Assembly: GCA_002339015.1 (NCBI GenBank)
Contig: DDJC01000086.1
Span: forward strand, 1 to 22,399
DNA length: 22,399 nt
Direction: 5' to 3'
DNA from: Burkholderiales bacterium UBA1834
GTDB taxonomy: Bacteria; Pseudomonadota; Gammaproteobacteria; Burkholderiales; Burkholderiaceae_C
This document shows, piece by piece, positions 14,833 to 22,001 of this stretch. The notes beneath the pieces are model-generated. The model was not told the DNA's origin. It did not search any database and was given only the letters and a program-made list of their open reading frames with translations. How positions within the stretch are numbered: position 1 is the stretch's first letter; every line of letters begins with the position of its first letter. A program made the translations under genes and the position numbers.

Positions 14833-14866
14833 CCGGTCCATACGTCGAATGGCGTATGGGGACCGG
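14833..14866. promoter_or_regulatory. Long inverted repeat in the divergent metal-operon promoter region
   Basis: CCGGTCCATACG (14833-14844) and CGTATGGGGACCGG (14853-14866) pair as a 12-bp stem with a 2-base GG bulge and an 8-base loop. The inner part, CATACG-N8-CGTATG, is a perfect palindrome suitable for a dimeric regulator. It sits 67 bp before the start of the leftward DUF2796 gene and 59 bp before the start of the receptor gene, so it could act on both. It may be a protein-binding operator or an RNA hairpin in a leader; the sequence does not match the NikR consensus GTATGA-N16-TCATAC. Confidence 0.5.
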
Positions 14867-14873
14867 ACAGGGC

Positions 14874-14903
14874 TTGAAGTTATGATGATTTTTGTTTTCA
14901 TCA
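14874..14903 (+). promoter_or_regulatory. Putative promoter and palindrome upstream of the TonB-dependent receptor
   Basis: A -35-like TTGAAG (14874-14879) is followed 16 bases later by TTTCAT (14896-14901), a 4/6 match to a -10 box. TGATGA (14883-14888) and TCATCA (14898-14903) form a perfect 6-bp inverted repeat with a 9-bp spacer that covers the spacer and the -10. A repressor bound here would block polymerase. The AT-rich core resembles sites of the Fur superfamily only loosely. Confidence 0.35.
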
Positions 14904-14924
14904 CACTTTGCCCGGTTTTACGCC

Positions 14925-17012
14925 ATGCGTCAGTTATTCCTGGGCGGCGCCTTGTCTGCCATCGTTCTGGCCATCCATGGCGTGGCCAGCGCGGACGAGC
15001 CCGTGCCCGCGCTTGACAACATTGTCGTCAAAGGCGAGGCCATCCGCGACAGCCGCCACCAGCCATACACCGTCAACCGATTCTCGCAACAGGAGATTCG
15101 CGCCCGCCAGATCAGCCAGCCCGAGCAACTGTTCCGCGAGGTGCCGGGCATGGAGGTGCGCGGCCTGGGCTATGGCGGCGTGGCCAATTCCATGACCCTG
15201 CGTGGCTTCTCCGGTGGCGGCCATGGTGGTGACATCGGCTTCGTGATCGATGGCATCCCGCTGAACGAGGCGTCCAGCCATGCCGACGGCTATGCGGATC
15301 TGAACGTGGTGATCCCGCTGGAGTTGGCGGGCATGGACATCTTCAAGGGCCCGGTGTCGGCCCTGTACGGCAACTTCAACCGCGCTGGCGTGGTGGCCCT
15401 GCGCTCGCGCAAGGGCGGCGACTACCGCGAGATGGACGCACGCATCGGCAGCCATGGCACAGCGGATGTGCAGGGCGCCGTGGGCGCGCAACTGGGCGCC
15501 ATCACCTTCAATGGCGCGGCCCAGCTCTACCGCACCGATGGTTATCGCCCGCAATCGCACAGTGAGCGCACCACGGTGGCGGGGCGTGCGTCGGTGGATC
15601 TGGCGCGTGGCACGCAACTGGCCATTTCGGGCCGCGTGCACAGGGCTGAAGCCGATGGCGCCTCGGTCATCACGCAGGCGCAGTACGACCGGCGGGGCGG
15701 TTTCTTCGACAAGAACCCCAATGTGCAGAACGACGGGGCTGACAAGGATTTTTCCACCTTGCGCGCCGACCTGTCGCACACCCTGAGCAGTGACATCAAG
15801 GCGCTGGCCTTTGTGTACGCCACCCAGCAGACCTTCACCCGCCTGTTCACGCGCCTGACCAGTGCCACGACCTGGCAGCAGCGTATGGAGGATTACGACC
15901 GCGATGTGCTGGGCTACGGCGTCAGTCTCAATGGCGAGCACAAGCCCGCTGGCAAGTCGCTGCGGTGGGTGCTGGGCCTGGAGCGGTATGAAGAAGACAC
16001 GCGCTTCAAGTACGCCGATGCCTTGTCCAATGGGCAGTACACCGCCGCGACCACGGTGGCCAGTGGCTCCGGTACGTTGAACCGACTGCTCAGCACCGAT
16101 ACCAGCTCGGCCTTTGGCCAGGCCGAGTGGGCGCTGGACCCGCTGTTTCGCCCCAGCCTGGGCCTGCGCCATGACCGCATCAGTGGCGGCTGCGAGCGCC
16201 GCGGGGTGGAGACTCGAACGGGCGCCAGCGCGCAGTGCAATGACATGTCCGATTTTTCGGTGACCACACCCAAGGCCGGCGTGCGTTCTACCTGGGTGCC
16301 GGGCTTGCTGGAGGCGCGAGCCAGCTTGTCTGAAGGCTATGCGCTGCCCAGCGATGCAGCCAAGTTCACCGCCGGGCTGGATGTGAAACCCACCAGGTTC
16401 CGGCAGCAGGAAATCGGATTCACGTTGACGCCGGGCAGCGACTGGCTGATCGACCTGAGTCACTTCCGCATCGACAGCCGTGACGAGGTGGCGCTGCTCG
16501 ACAGTGCCACCCTCACGTACGGCAACGTCGGCAAGACCCGCCGCGAAGGTGTGGAGGTGGAGGTGCGCTACAACCCGGCCAGCTGGTTCGAGGCCTCCGC
16601 GGCGCTGGCACGTGTCCGCACCAAGGTGATCGAGGCTCTGCCCACGCAGGCCTACCTGGAGGGCTCCGAGCTGACCGGCGTGGCGCGCGAGATGGCCACC
16701 GTCTCCGCCACCGTCAAGCCTGCGGCGGCCTACGCCGTCACTACCACGGTGCGCCATGTGGGCCGCTACGCCATCAACACGCCGTCTTCATCGACTTCCG
16801 GGCAGCGCCATTACGGCGGTTACACCACGGTGGACCTGATGGCCAGCTACGAGTACAAGGGCAGCTTCTCGCAGCCGCAACGCTTCTTCGTTCAGGTGGC
16901 CAACCTGACGGACGAGCGTTACGCCACCTCCGCCGGCATCAGCAGCGGCGTGCGCACCTACAACCCCGCGCCGCCACGCACCTTTACGGTGGGCACCTCG
17001 CTCAGCTTCTAG
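14925..17012 (+). CDS. TonB-dependent outer-membrane receptor, probable metal receptor
   Basis: This encodes 695 residues. The ATG at 14925 starts a proper signal peptide (MRQLFLGGALSAIVLAIHG, cleaved near VASA); a TTG 11 codons upstream overlaps the putative promoter. The plug domain follows (about 28-150): IVVKGEAIRDSRHQPYTV, LFREVPGMEVRGLGYGG, MTLRGFSGGGHGGDIGFVI, DGIPLNE, and IFKGPVSALYG. The remainder is a beta-barrel of alternating strands ending in the terminal Phe (VGTSLSF). It is the first gene of a six-gene operon with periplasmic and ECF-type metal-import proteins, so its substrate is probably a chelated divalent metal, most likely nickel, with cobalt or zinc possible. Energy would come from TonB/ExbBD encoded elsewhere. 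Confidence 0.92.
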   Translation: MRQLFLGGALSAIVLAIHGVASADEPVPALDNIVVKGEAIRDSRHQPYTVNRFSQQEIRARQISQPEQLFREVPGMEVRGLGYGGVANSMTLRGFSGGGHGGDIGFVIDGIPLNEASSHADGYADLNVVIPLELAGMDIFKGPVSALYGNFNRAGVVALRSRKGGDYREMDARIGSHGTADVQGAVGAQLGAITFNGAAQLYRTDGYRPQSHSERTTVAGRASVDLARGTQLAISGRVHRAEADGASVITQAQYDRRGGFFDKNPNVQNDGADKDFSTLRADLSHTLSSDIKALAFVYATQQTFTRLFTRLTSATTWQQRMEDYDRDVLGYGVSLNGEHKPAGKSLRWVLGLERYEEDTRFKYADALSNGQYTAATTVASGSGTLNRLLSTDTSSAFGQAEWALDPLFRPSLGLRHDRISGGCERRGVETRTGASAQCNDMSDFSVTTPKAGVRSTWVPGLLEARASLSEGYALPSDAAKFTAGLDVKPTRFRQQEIGFTLTPGSDWLIDLSHFRIDSRDEVALLDSATLTYGNVGKTRREGVEVEVRYNPASWFEASAALARVRTKVIEALPTQAYLEGSELTGVAREMATVSATVKPAAAYAVTTTVRHVGRYAINTPSSSTSGQRHYGGYTTVDLMASYEYKGSFSQPQRFFVQVANLTDERYATSAGISSGVRTYNPAPPRTFTVGTSLSF

Positions 17013-17035
17013 AATCCAGCGCAAGGCCTGATGAC

Positions 17036-17740
17036 ATGACCCGGTTGTTCTCCTGCTTCCTGGCGGCGGTGCTGCTGACCGCCCTGACCGCCGCCCAGGC
17101 CCACGATGCCTGGATCGAAGCCCGTGATGGCGGCTATGTGGTCCTGTTCGGCCACACGGCCACCGGCGAGCCTTACGTGCCGTCCAAGGTGCTGCAGCTC
17201 AAGGCCATCGATGCCAAGGGCGCGCCTGTCGAACTGCGCCGTCACGATGAGGCGCAAGGCGTGCGGGCCACCGCCGCCAAGCCGCCTGCGCTGATCACCG
17301 TGCATTTCGACAATGGCTACTGGAGCAAGACGGCCGACAACCAGCCCGCCAGGAATCTGCCCAAGAACGAGGTGCCAGGTGCCGTCAGCGCCGTGCATGC
17401 CGTCAAGTACGGCAAGACGGTGTTGGCGTGGAGCACCGCCGTGACACAGCCGCAAGGGCAGTACCTGGAGCTGGTGCCGCAGAGCGCCGAGGCGCCCAAG
17501 GTGGGCCAGACCCTGCCCGTGCTGGTGCTCCAGGACAAGAAGCCGCTGGCCGGAGCCAAGCTGGTGCGCGGCGACCATGGCAAGGGGCCGGTGATCGAGG
17601 CCGATGCCCAGGGCCGGGCCCTGGTGCCGGTGGTGGCCGGTGCACAGACGTGGTCGGTCAGCCGCCGCTTCCCGCTGGTCAATGACGCTCGGGCGGATAC
17701 CGAATCGCTGGCTGCCAACCTGGTGTTCACCGCAAGGTGA
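17036..17740 (+). CDS. DUF4198 (NikK-like) periplasmic protein
   Basis: This encodes 234 residues, starting 23 bp after the receptor gene. The signal peptide MTRLFSCFLAAVLLTALTAA is cleaved near AQA, exposing HDAWIEARDGGYVVLFGH, the N-terminal pattern of DUF4198 proteins. The new N-terminal His is a candidate metal ligand. A second Ig-like half includes LELVPQSAEAPKVGQTLPVL, PLAGAKLVRGDHG and DAQGRALVPV. In proteobacterial ECF nickel transporters of the NikKLMQO type, NikK is this periplasmic component. The order here (K, L, M, Q, O) fits that layout exactly, which is the main ground for favouring nickel. Confidence 0.85.
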   Translation: MTRLFSCFLAAVLLTALTAAQAHDAWIEARDGGYVVLFGHTATGEPYVPSKVLQLKAIDAKGAPVELRRHDEAQGVRATAAKPPALITVHFDNGYWSKTADNQPARNLPKNEVPGAVSAVHAVKYGKTVLAWSTAVTQPQGQYLELVPQSAEAPKVGQTLPVLVLQDKKPLAGAKLVRGDHGKGPVIEADAQGRALVPVVAGAQTWSVSRRFPLVNDARADTESLAANLVFTAR

Positions 17741-17744
17741 TCCC

Positions 17745-18257
17745 ATGATGGGGCGTTGTCTGCACACGGTGATGAGGCATGGGCGAGCCACATGGCCGGC
17801 CCTGTTGGTGCTGGTGATGCTGGGCGCCTGGAATACGCCAACCGCTCAGGCCCATGAGGTGCACGAAGTGGTGGAACAGAGCGCGCATGAGGTGGTCATC
17901 AACCTCACCTACGCCGATGGCGAGCCCTTCGCGTTCGAGTACTTCGAGGTCCAGGCCGATGGCGCGGCCAAGCCCCTGATGACCGGCCGCACCGACGCGC
18001 AAGGCCGCATCGTGTTCCAGCCTGATGGCGCCAGGCAATGGCGTGTGCGGAGCTTTTCTGCCGATGGGCATGGGGTGGACATCACCATCAATGCACAGGC
18101 GCCCGTGGCCGGGCAAGGCGTGGCGGCCGCCCTGGCCCGGCCGGCGGTGCAGCCGCTGGACAGGCTGGTGCGCCTGCTGCTGGGGCTGGCGGTGCTGGCC
18201 ATCGGCTTCTTCGGCCTGTGGCACTACCTTCGCCATCGCCGCCTCAAGGAGGCCTGA
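17745..18257 (+). CDS. NikL-like accessory component of the ECF metal transporter
   Basis: This encodes 170 residues from the ATG at 17745 (a second Met follows at 17748), 4 bp after the DUF4198 gene and behind AAGGTGA. A cleavable or anchoring N-terminal segment (about 18-37) ends near TAQA, exposing HEVHEVVEQSAHEVV. A small Ig-like periplasmic domain (VNL-type strands with FEYFEVQADG and GRTDAQGRIVFQPDG) comes next. One C-terminal membrane helix (LLLGLAVLAIGFFGLWHYL, about 146-164) precedes a basic tail. This topology, and the position between NikK-like and CbiM genes, match NikL, which substitutes for CbiN/NikN. The stop overlaps the CbiM start by one base (TGATG). Confidence 0.8.
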   Translation: MMGRCLHTVMRHGRATWPALLVLVMLGAWNTPTAQAHEVHEVVEQSAHEVVINLTYADGEPFAFEYFEVQADGAAKPLMTGRTDAQGRIVFQPDGARQWRVRSFSADGHGVDITINAQAPVAGQGVAAALARPAVQPLDRLVRLLLGLAVLAIGFFGLWHYLRHRRLKEA

Positions 18258-18970
18258 TGCACATCCCGGATGGCTTTCTCTCACCTCAGACCTTCCTGCC
18301 GGCCTATGCGCTGGCGGGAGGCTGCTGGCTGTGGGCCACGCGTGGCCTGCGTGAGCAGCTTGATGAGCGCGTCGTGCCCAAGCTGGCCGCCATGACGGCA
18401 CTGGCCTATGGACTGGGCTTGATCACATTGCCCATTCCCGGCGGTACCTCGGGCCATGTGCTGGGCGTGGCCATGCTGGCCTTGCTGTTCGGTGTGCGCC
18501 TGTCCTTCCTGGCCTACAGCCTGGTGCTGCTGTTGCAGTCGCTGTTCTTTGGGGCCGGGGGCGTTACCGCACTGCCGGTCAATGCCGTGGCGATGGGCTT
18601 GCTGGGCGCGGCGTCTGCGGTGGGGGTGTTCCGTTTGCTGCTGCCTTTCAATGAGTCCTTCGCGGTGGCCGCTGCCGCGTGGTGCTCTGTGATGCTGTCG
18701 GCACTGATGGTGGGGGCGGTGCTGGGCGTGCAGCCCCTCATCGCGCACCAGGCCGATGGCACGCCGCTGTTCTTTCCCTTTGGCTTGAGCGTGGTGCTGC
18801 CTGCGCTGCTGATCCCCCATGTGTTGGTGGGCCTGGGCGAGGCCCTGCTCACGCTGATGGTCTGGCGCTTTGCCCGGCGTCGCCGTTGGGTGGTGTCCAT
18901 AGCCACAGGCTCCGAGGGACGGCAGGTGCCCCGTGCCGCCGCTGGCCTGGCGGTGAAAGACCCGGCATGA
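18257..18970 (+). CDS. cbiM: CbiM/NikM-type substrate-specific membrane component of ECF metal transporter
   Basis: This encodes 237 residues. The start is fixed by the diagnostic N-terminus MHIPDGFLSPQTFLPAYALA and by AAGGAGG five bases upstream. In this family the N-terminal Met-His loops into the protein and helps bind the Ni or Co ion through the amino terminus and His2. Seven or so membrane segments follow, with the conserved LPIPGGTSGHVLG loop (about 55-67; a second ligand His) and LFFGAGGVTALPVNAVAMG. It is the S-component: it determines the metal and passes it through with CbiQ and CbiO. By context it could equally be named NikM. Confidence 0.93.
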   Translation: MHIPDGFLSPQTFLPAYALAGGCWLWATRGLREQLDERVVPKLAAMTALAYGLGLITLPIPGGTSGHVLGVAMLALLFGVRLSFLAYSLVLLLQSLFFGAGGVTALPVNAVAMGLLGAASAVGVFRLLLPFNESFAVAAAAWCSVMLSALMVGAVLGVQPLIAHQADGTPLFFPFGLSVVLPALLIPHVLVGLGEALLTLMVWRFARRRRWVVSIATGSEGRQVPRAAAGLAVKDPA

Positions 18971-19596
18971 GTGCGTTGGATCGGTCCTACTGCCCCACGG
19001 ATGTGGCTCCCCCCATCCAGCATGAGTCCGAGATGTCTCCCGGGCGTGCCCGCCTGTGGCTGGGTGCCTATCTGATGGCCCTGACGGGCGTGGCCTTCGT
19101 GCATTCGCCCGCTGCGCTGGCTGTGCTGTGTGCCCTGGCCTTGGGGGCGGCGGGCGTGGCGCGTTGGCGTCTGCTGCGGCGCACGCTGCTGGCGGTGCTG
19201 GTCTTCAATGTGTCCGTCAGCCTGGGGCATGTGCTGATGGCCGCTTGGCAAGGGCTGGGGCCATCGTGGGCCTACCTGGGGTTGATGAACCTGCGCGTGC
19301 TGCTGATGGTGTTCCTGGGGTTCTGGTTCGTGTCGCGGGTGAACCTGGTGGCGGCCCTGTCTTTCTCGCGCATGCTGGGGTTCCTGGCCACCTTGGCCAT
19401 TGGCCAGGTGCAGGTGTTCGCGCGCCTGCGGCGTGATTTCAGGCTGGCGTTTGTGTCGCGGAACCCGCAAGCCGCAGGCTGGCACAGCCGTCTGCGCCAC
19501 TCCGCCGCTCACGCGGCCTGCCTGCTGGACAAATCCGTGGCACGGGCCGAGGACACCAGCCTGGCGATGCGCTCACGGGGGTGCTTCGATGATTGA
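18967..19596 (+). CDS. cbiQ: CbiQ/NikQ-type T-component (coupling permease) of ECF metal transporter
   Basis: This encodes 209 residues; the start overlaps the CbiM stop as ATGA. Membrane segments lie at about 30-48, 51-67, 72-95, 100-125 and 130-150. The cytosolic C-terminal region has VFARLRRDFRLAF and the coupling motif AEDTSLAMRSRGCF (about 193-206), which docks onto the ATPase; CbiQ/EcfT proteins carry two such Ala-Arg-Gly-type helices. It is slightly shorter than typical CbiQ (about 220-260). It links the CbiM S-component to the CbiO ATPase. Confidence 0.88.
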   Translation: MSALDRSYCPTDVAPPIQHESEMSPGRARLWLGAYLMALTGVAFVHSPAALAVLCALALGAAGVARWRLLRRTLLAVLVFNVSVSLGHVLMAAWQGLGPSWAYLGLMNLRVLLMVFLGFWFVSRVNLVAALSFSRMLGFLATLAIGQVQVFARLRRDFRLAFVSRNPQAAGWHSRLRHSAAHAACLLDKSVARAEDTSLAMRSRGCFDD

Positions 19597-20326
19597 GCTG
19601 GAAGGCGTGGCCTTTGGCTGGCCTCAGGCGCCGGCAGCCTTCGCAGGCCTGAACTGCCGCATCGGGCCGGGCGAGAAGGTGGTGCTGCTGGGCCACAACG
19701 GCAGCGGCAAATCCACTTTGCTCAAGCTGCTCGATGGCCTGGTCTTTGCCACCGCGGGCCGCTGCCTGTACGACGGGGTTGAACTCACGCCCCGCCAGTT
19801 CCGTGACAAGGCCTGGTCACGGTGCTTTCGGCAGGAGGTAGGTCTGCTGTTCCAGGATCCGGAGGCCATGCTCTTCAACCCGACTGTGCGCGAAGAGATT
19901 GCCTACGGACCGCGCCAGCTCGGCCTGCCTGACGCCGATGCCCGTGTGGCGCATTGGGCGCGTGAACTGCAGCTGGAGCCGCTGCTGGGCCACGCGCCCT
20001 TCAACCTGTCAGGCGGGCAGAAACAGAAGGTGGCCCTGGCGGCGGTGCTGGCCCTGGAGCCCAAGGTGCTGCTGCTCGATGAGCCCTGGGCCAACCTGGA
20101 TCCGCGCGCCGCAGGCTGGTTGATGCAGTACCTGGCCAGAACACAGGCCACGGTGGTGGTCAGCACGCACAACCTGTGGTTGGCGCAGGCGCTGGGCGAA
20201 CGCTGCCTGATCCTGGGGGATCAGCGAGGTGGCCTGTTGTATGACGGCCCTGTGGCCGATGCGCTGGCTGACCAGGCCCTGCTGGCGTCGGCGCAGCTCT
20301 ACCATCCTGCAGCGGGCCCAAAGTAG
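19589..20326 (+). CDS. cbiO: CbiO/NikO-type ATPase of ECF metal transporter
   Basis: This encodes 245 residues from the ATG at 19589, overlapping cbiQ by 8 bp; the longer frame upstream is shadow sequence. Motifs: Walker A GHNGSGKST (35-43), Q-loop LLFQDPE (87-92, Gln89) with the ECF-type NPTVREEIAYGP segment, signature LSGGQKQKVALA (140-151), Walker B VLLLDEP (160-166), and H-loop His194 (VSTHN). Only one CbiO is encoded, so it should act as a homodimer. It is the last gene of the receptor operon and meets the minus-strand flavoprotein gene 18 bp downstream, with no visible terminator between them. Confidence 0.93.
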   Translation: MIELEGVAFGWPQAPAAFAGLNCRIGPGEKVVLLGHNGSGKSTLLKLLDGLVFATAGRCLYDGVELTPRQFRDKAWSRCFRQEVGLLFQDPEAMLFNPTVREEIAYGPRQLGLPDADARVAHWARELQLEPLLGHAPFNLSGGQKQKVALAAVLALEPKVLLLDEPWANLDPRAAGWLMQYLARTQATVVVSTHNLWLAQALGERCLILGDQRGGLLYDGPVADALADQALLASAQLYHPAAGPK

Positions 20327-20344
20327 CTGCAGCAGACAGTGGTG

Positions 20345-21241
20345 TCAGCTCAGGCCGAACATCAGCGAACGGTGCGTCGCGGTGCCCGCCATGGCGCCAT
20401 CGCCCACCGCCAGCGCGACAGATCCGGCCGGGCGCGCCAGATCACCGCAGGCGAACACGCCCGGCACGGTGGTGGACTTGAACGCGTCCGTGCGCACATA
20501 CGGGCCCATGGGGCTGTCCTCCAGGGCGCAGCCGAGCTGTGTGGCCAGCGGGCCGGGCTGGATGCGCGAGGCAATGAACAGGCCGGCCAGATCGACGTGC
20601 CTGCCATCGGCCATCACGACCTGCAGGGCGCTGGCATCGCCCGCCAGCCGCGCCACCTGGCCTGGCATCAGTGACACGCCGCGGGCCTGCAATTGCGCCA
20701 TGGTGTCCGCCGCCGGCATGGGCTGCTCGTGCAGGAAGAAGGTGGTCGGTCCCCAGTCGGGCAGCATCAGCGCCTGGTGGCTCGACATCTCCGATGTCGC
20801 CAGCACGCCGATGGGGCCTTGTTGCAGCTCGTAGCCATGGCAGTAGGGACAGTGGAACACCTGGCGCCCCCAGCGCTCGGCCAGCCCTGGCAGGGTGGGC
20901 AGCGCGTCGCTCACGCCGCTGGCCAGGATCACGCGGCGGGCACAGTGCTGTGTGCCGTCCTGCAGGATCACGCTGAAGTCATCGGCCTGGCCGCTGAGTC
21001 GGGTGGCCCGTGCCTGTGCCCATTGCACGGTGCCATAGGCCATGAGCTGGGTGCGCGCCGTGGCCGCGATCTCGTCCGGCGCAACGCCATCCTGCGTGAG
21101 AAAGCCGTGGGAGGCCGCGGCAAATCGGTTGCGCCGCAAGCCTTCGTCCACCACCAGCACGGCGCGGCGGGCGCGTGCCAGCGGCAGGGCGGCCGACAGG
21201 CCCGCGTAGCTGCCACCGATGATGATCACATCGTGCTTCAT
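20345..21241 (-). CDS. Thioredoxin-reductase-like NAD(P)/FAD-dependent oxidoreductase
   Basis: This encodes 298 residues from the ATG at 21241 (MKHDVIIIGGSYAGLSAAL), with GGAG upstream. FAD-binding GGSYAG is at 9-14, and SHGFLTQDG (44-52) is typical of the single-domain TrxR-like group. The redox-active CPYC is at 131-134 (FHCPYCHGYEL), and the second FAD motif is VFACGDLARP near the C-terminus. The NADPH-type GxGxxG is degraded (GVLATSEMSS), as seen in some thioredoxin-reductase-like proteins that use other partners. It follows an Rrf2 regulator gene on the same strand, and a palindrome lies in the 76-bp gap, so its expression is probably controlled by that regulator. Confidence 0.9.
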   Translation of the reverse strand: MKHDVIIIGGSYAGLSAALPLARARRAVLVVDEGLRRNRFAAASHGFLTQDGVAPDEIAATARTQLMAYGTVQWAQARATRLSGQADDFSVILQDGTQHCARRVILASGVSDALPTLPGLAERWGRQVFHCPYCHGYELQQGPIGVLATSEMSSHQALMLPDWGPTTFFLHEQPMPAADTMAQLQARGVSLMPGQVARLAGDASALQVVMADGRHVDLAGLFIASRIQPGPLATQLGCALEDSPMGPYVRTDAFKSTTVPGVFACGDLARPAGSVALAVGDGAMAGTATHRSLMFGLS

Positions 21242-21259
21242 GAACGCTCCAGTCAATTC

Positions 21260-21276
21260 GTATCTTTTGATGATAC
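21260..21276 (-). promoter_or_regulatory. 17-bp palindrome, probable Rrf2 operator upstream of the flavoprotein gene
   Basis: GTATC (21260-21264) and GATAC (21272-21276) flank TTTTGAT, giving GTATC-N7-GATAC in an otherwise GC-rich region. It lies 18 bp before the start codon at 21241 and directly after the Rrf2 gene. AT-rich short palindromes of this sort are typical Rrf2-family operators. I infer that the regulator binds here to control the oxidoreductase. Confidence 0.5.
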
Positions 21277-21317
21277 ATAAGGCCGGTGTCCTTGCAGGAT
21301 GGGGCGCGCATGCCCTT

Positions 21318-21782
21318 TCAGCGAGATGGCTTATGGGGGGCGTGGCTGCGCGCGCCGTGCTGACGGCACAGCACATCGAACTGGCGGGCCAGGTCGGCCA
21401 GCGTGACCGCGCCCAGGCGCGAGAGCAGCAGGGCTTCGGCCTGCTGCAGCGAATCAGCCAGGGCCGCGTTGACGACCCGCTCGACGGCGCAGTCGGGGTT
21501 GTGGCGGTCTGGGCCGATGGCGAACAGGTTGGGGCCGCCCACGGCCCGGTGCACGTCCAGCAAGGTGACCTGCTGAAGATCGCTGGCCAGCCGCCAGCCA
21601 CCCTGGGGGCCACGCTCGGACGACACCATGCCAGCCTTGCGCAGCCCGGCCATCGTGCGGCGCACCACCGCGGCATTGGTGCCCAGCATCTCGGCGATGC
21701 GCTCGGAGGTGAAGGGCTGGTCGTCGCGCGCCATGTGCAGGAGCACATGCAGCATGCGGGAGAGGCGGCTGTCGGTTCTCAA
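21318..21782 (-). CDS. Rrf2-family transcriptional regulator
   Basis: This encodes 154 residues. The frame begins with TTG at 21782 giving MRTDSRLSRMLHVLLHMA, the normal start of this Rrf2 subgroup; no ATG gives a full domain, and no good ribosome-binding site is visible. The winged helix includes FTSERIAEMLGTNAAVVRRTMAGL and the wing GPQGGWRLA (58-66). LLDVHRAVGGPNLFAIGP and the helical C-terminus complete the family pattern. Only Cys98 and Cys139 are present, so it lacks the three-Cys [2Fe-2S] set of IscR/NsrR. It may be a thiol switch or respond to another cue. It probably regulates the flavoprotein downstream and itself. Confidence 0.9.
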   Translation of the reverse strand: MRTDSRLSRMLHVLLHMARDDQPFTSERIAEMLGTNAAVVRRTMAGLRKAGMVSSERGPQGGWRLASDLQQVTLLDVHRAVGGPNLFAIGPDRHNPDCAVERVVNAALADSLQQAEALLLSRLGAVTLADLARQFDVLCRQHGARSHAPHKPSR

Positions 21783-21933
21783 GGTGGGGTGGCTGGGGGT
21801 GAATGGTCAAGGCGGTGGTGGCGAGCATACAGCGCCATCAGGTTCACACCGATGCAGCGTGCGCCTCGACGGTGTGCCATTGGCCTTCTGGCCTGAGCGA
21901 AACCCCAGGGCTGCACACGCCCGGGGGGTGGGG

Positions 21934-21939
21934 GATAAT
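21934..21939 (+). promoter_or_regulatory. Putative -10 box for ilvD
   Basis: GATAAT (21934-21939) is a 5/6 match to a -10 box, 62 bp before the ilvD start in an otherwise very GC-rich gap. The -35 at the matching distance (CTGCAC, 21911-21916) is poor, so the call is tentative. Confidence 0.3.
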
Positions 21940-22001
21940 TGCGGACTGGGCCCAGGTCCCGTGGCCCGCTTCCATCCCCCGACATTTCTTCAGCCCCCAC
22001 G

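Noticed and set aside
14874..14903. Fur, Zur or NikR box in the divergent promoter region
   Set aside because: The palindromes present do not match any of these consensus sequences closely enough; kept only as unnamed putative operators.
14934..16757. 607-codon minus-strand frame opposite the TonB-dependent receptor
   Set aside because: The plus strand encodes a complete plug and barrel; the antisense product has no domain and shadow-type composition.
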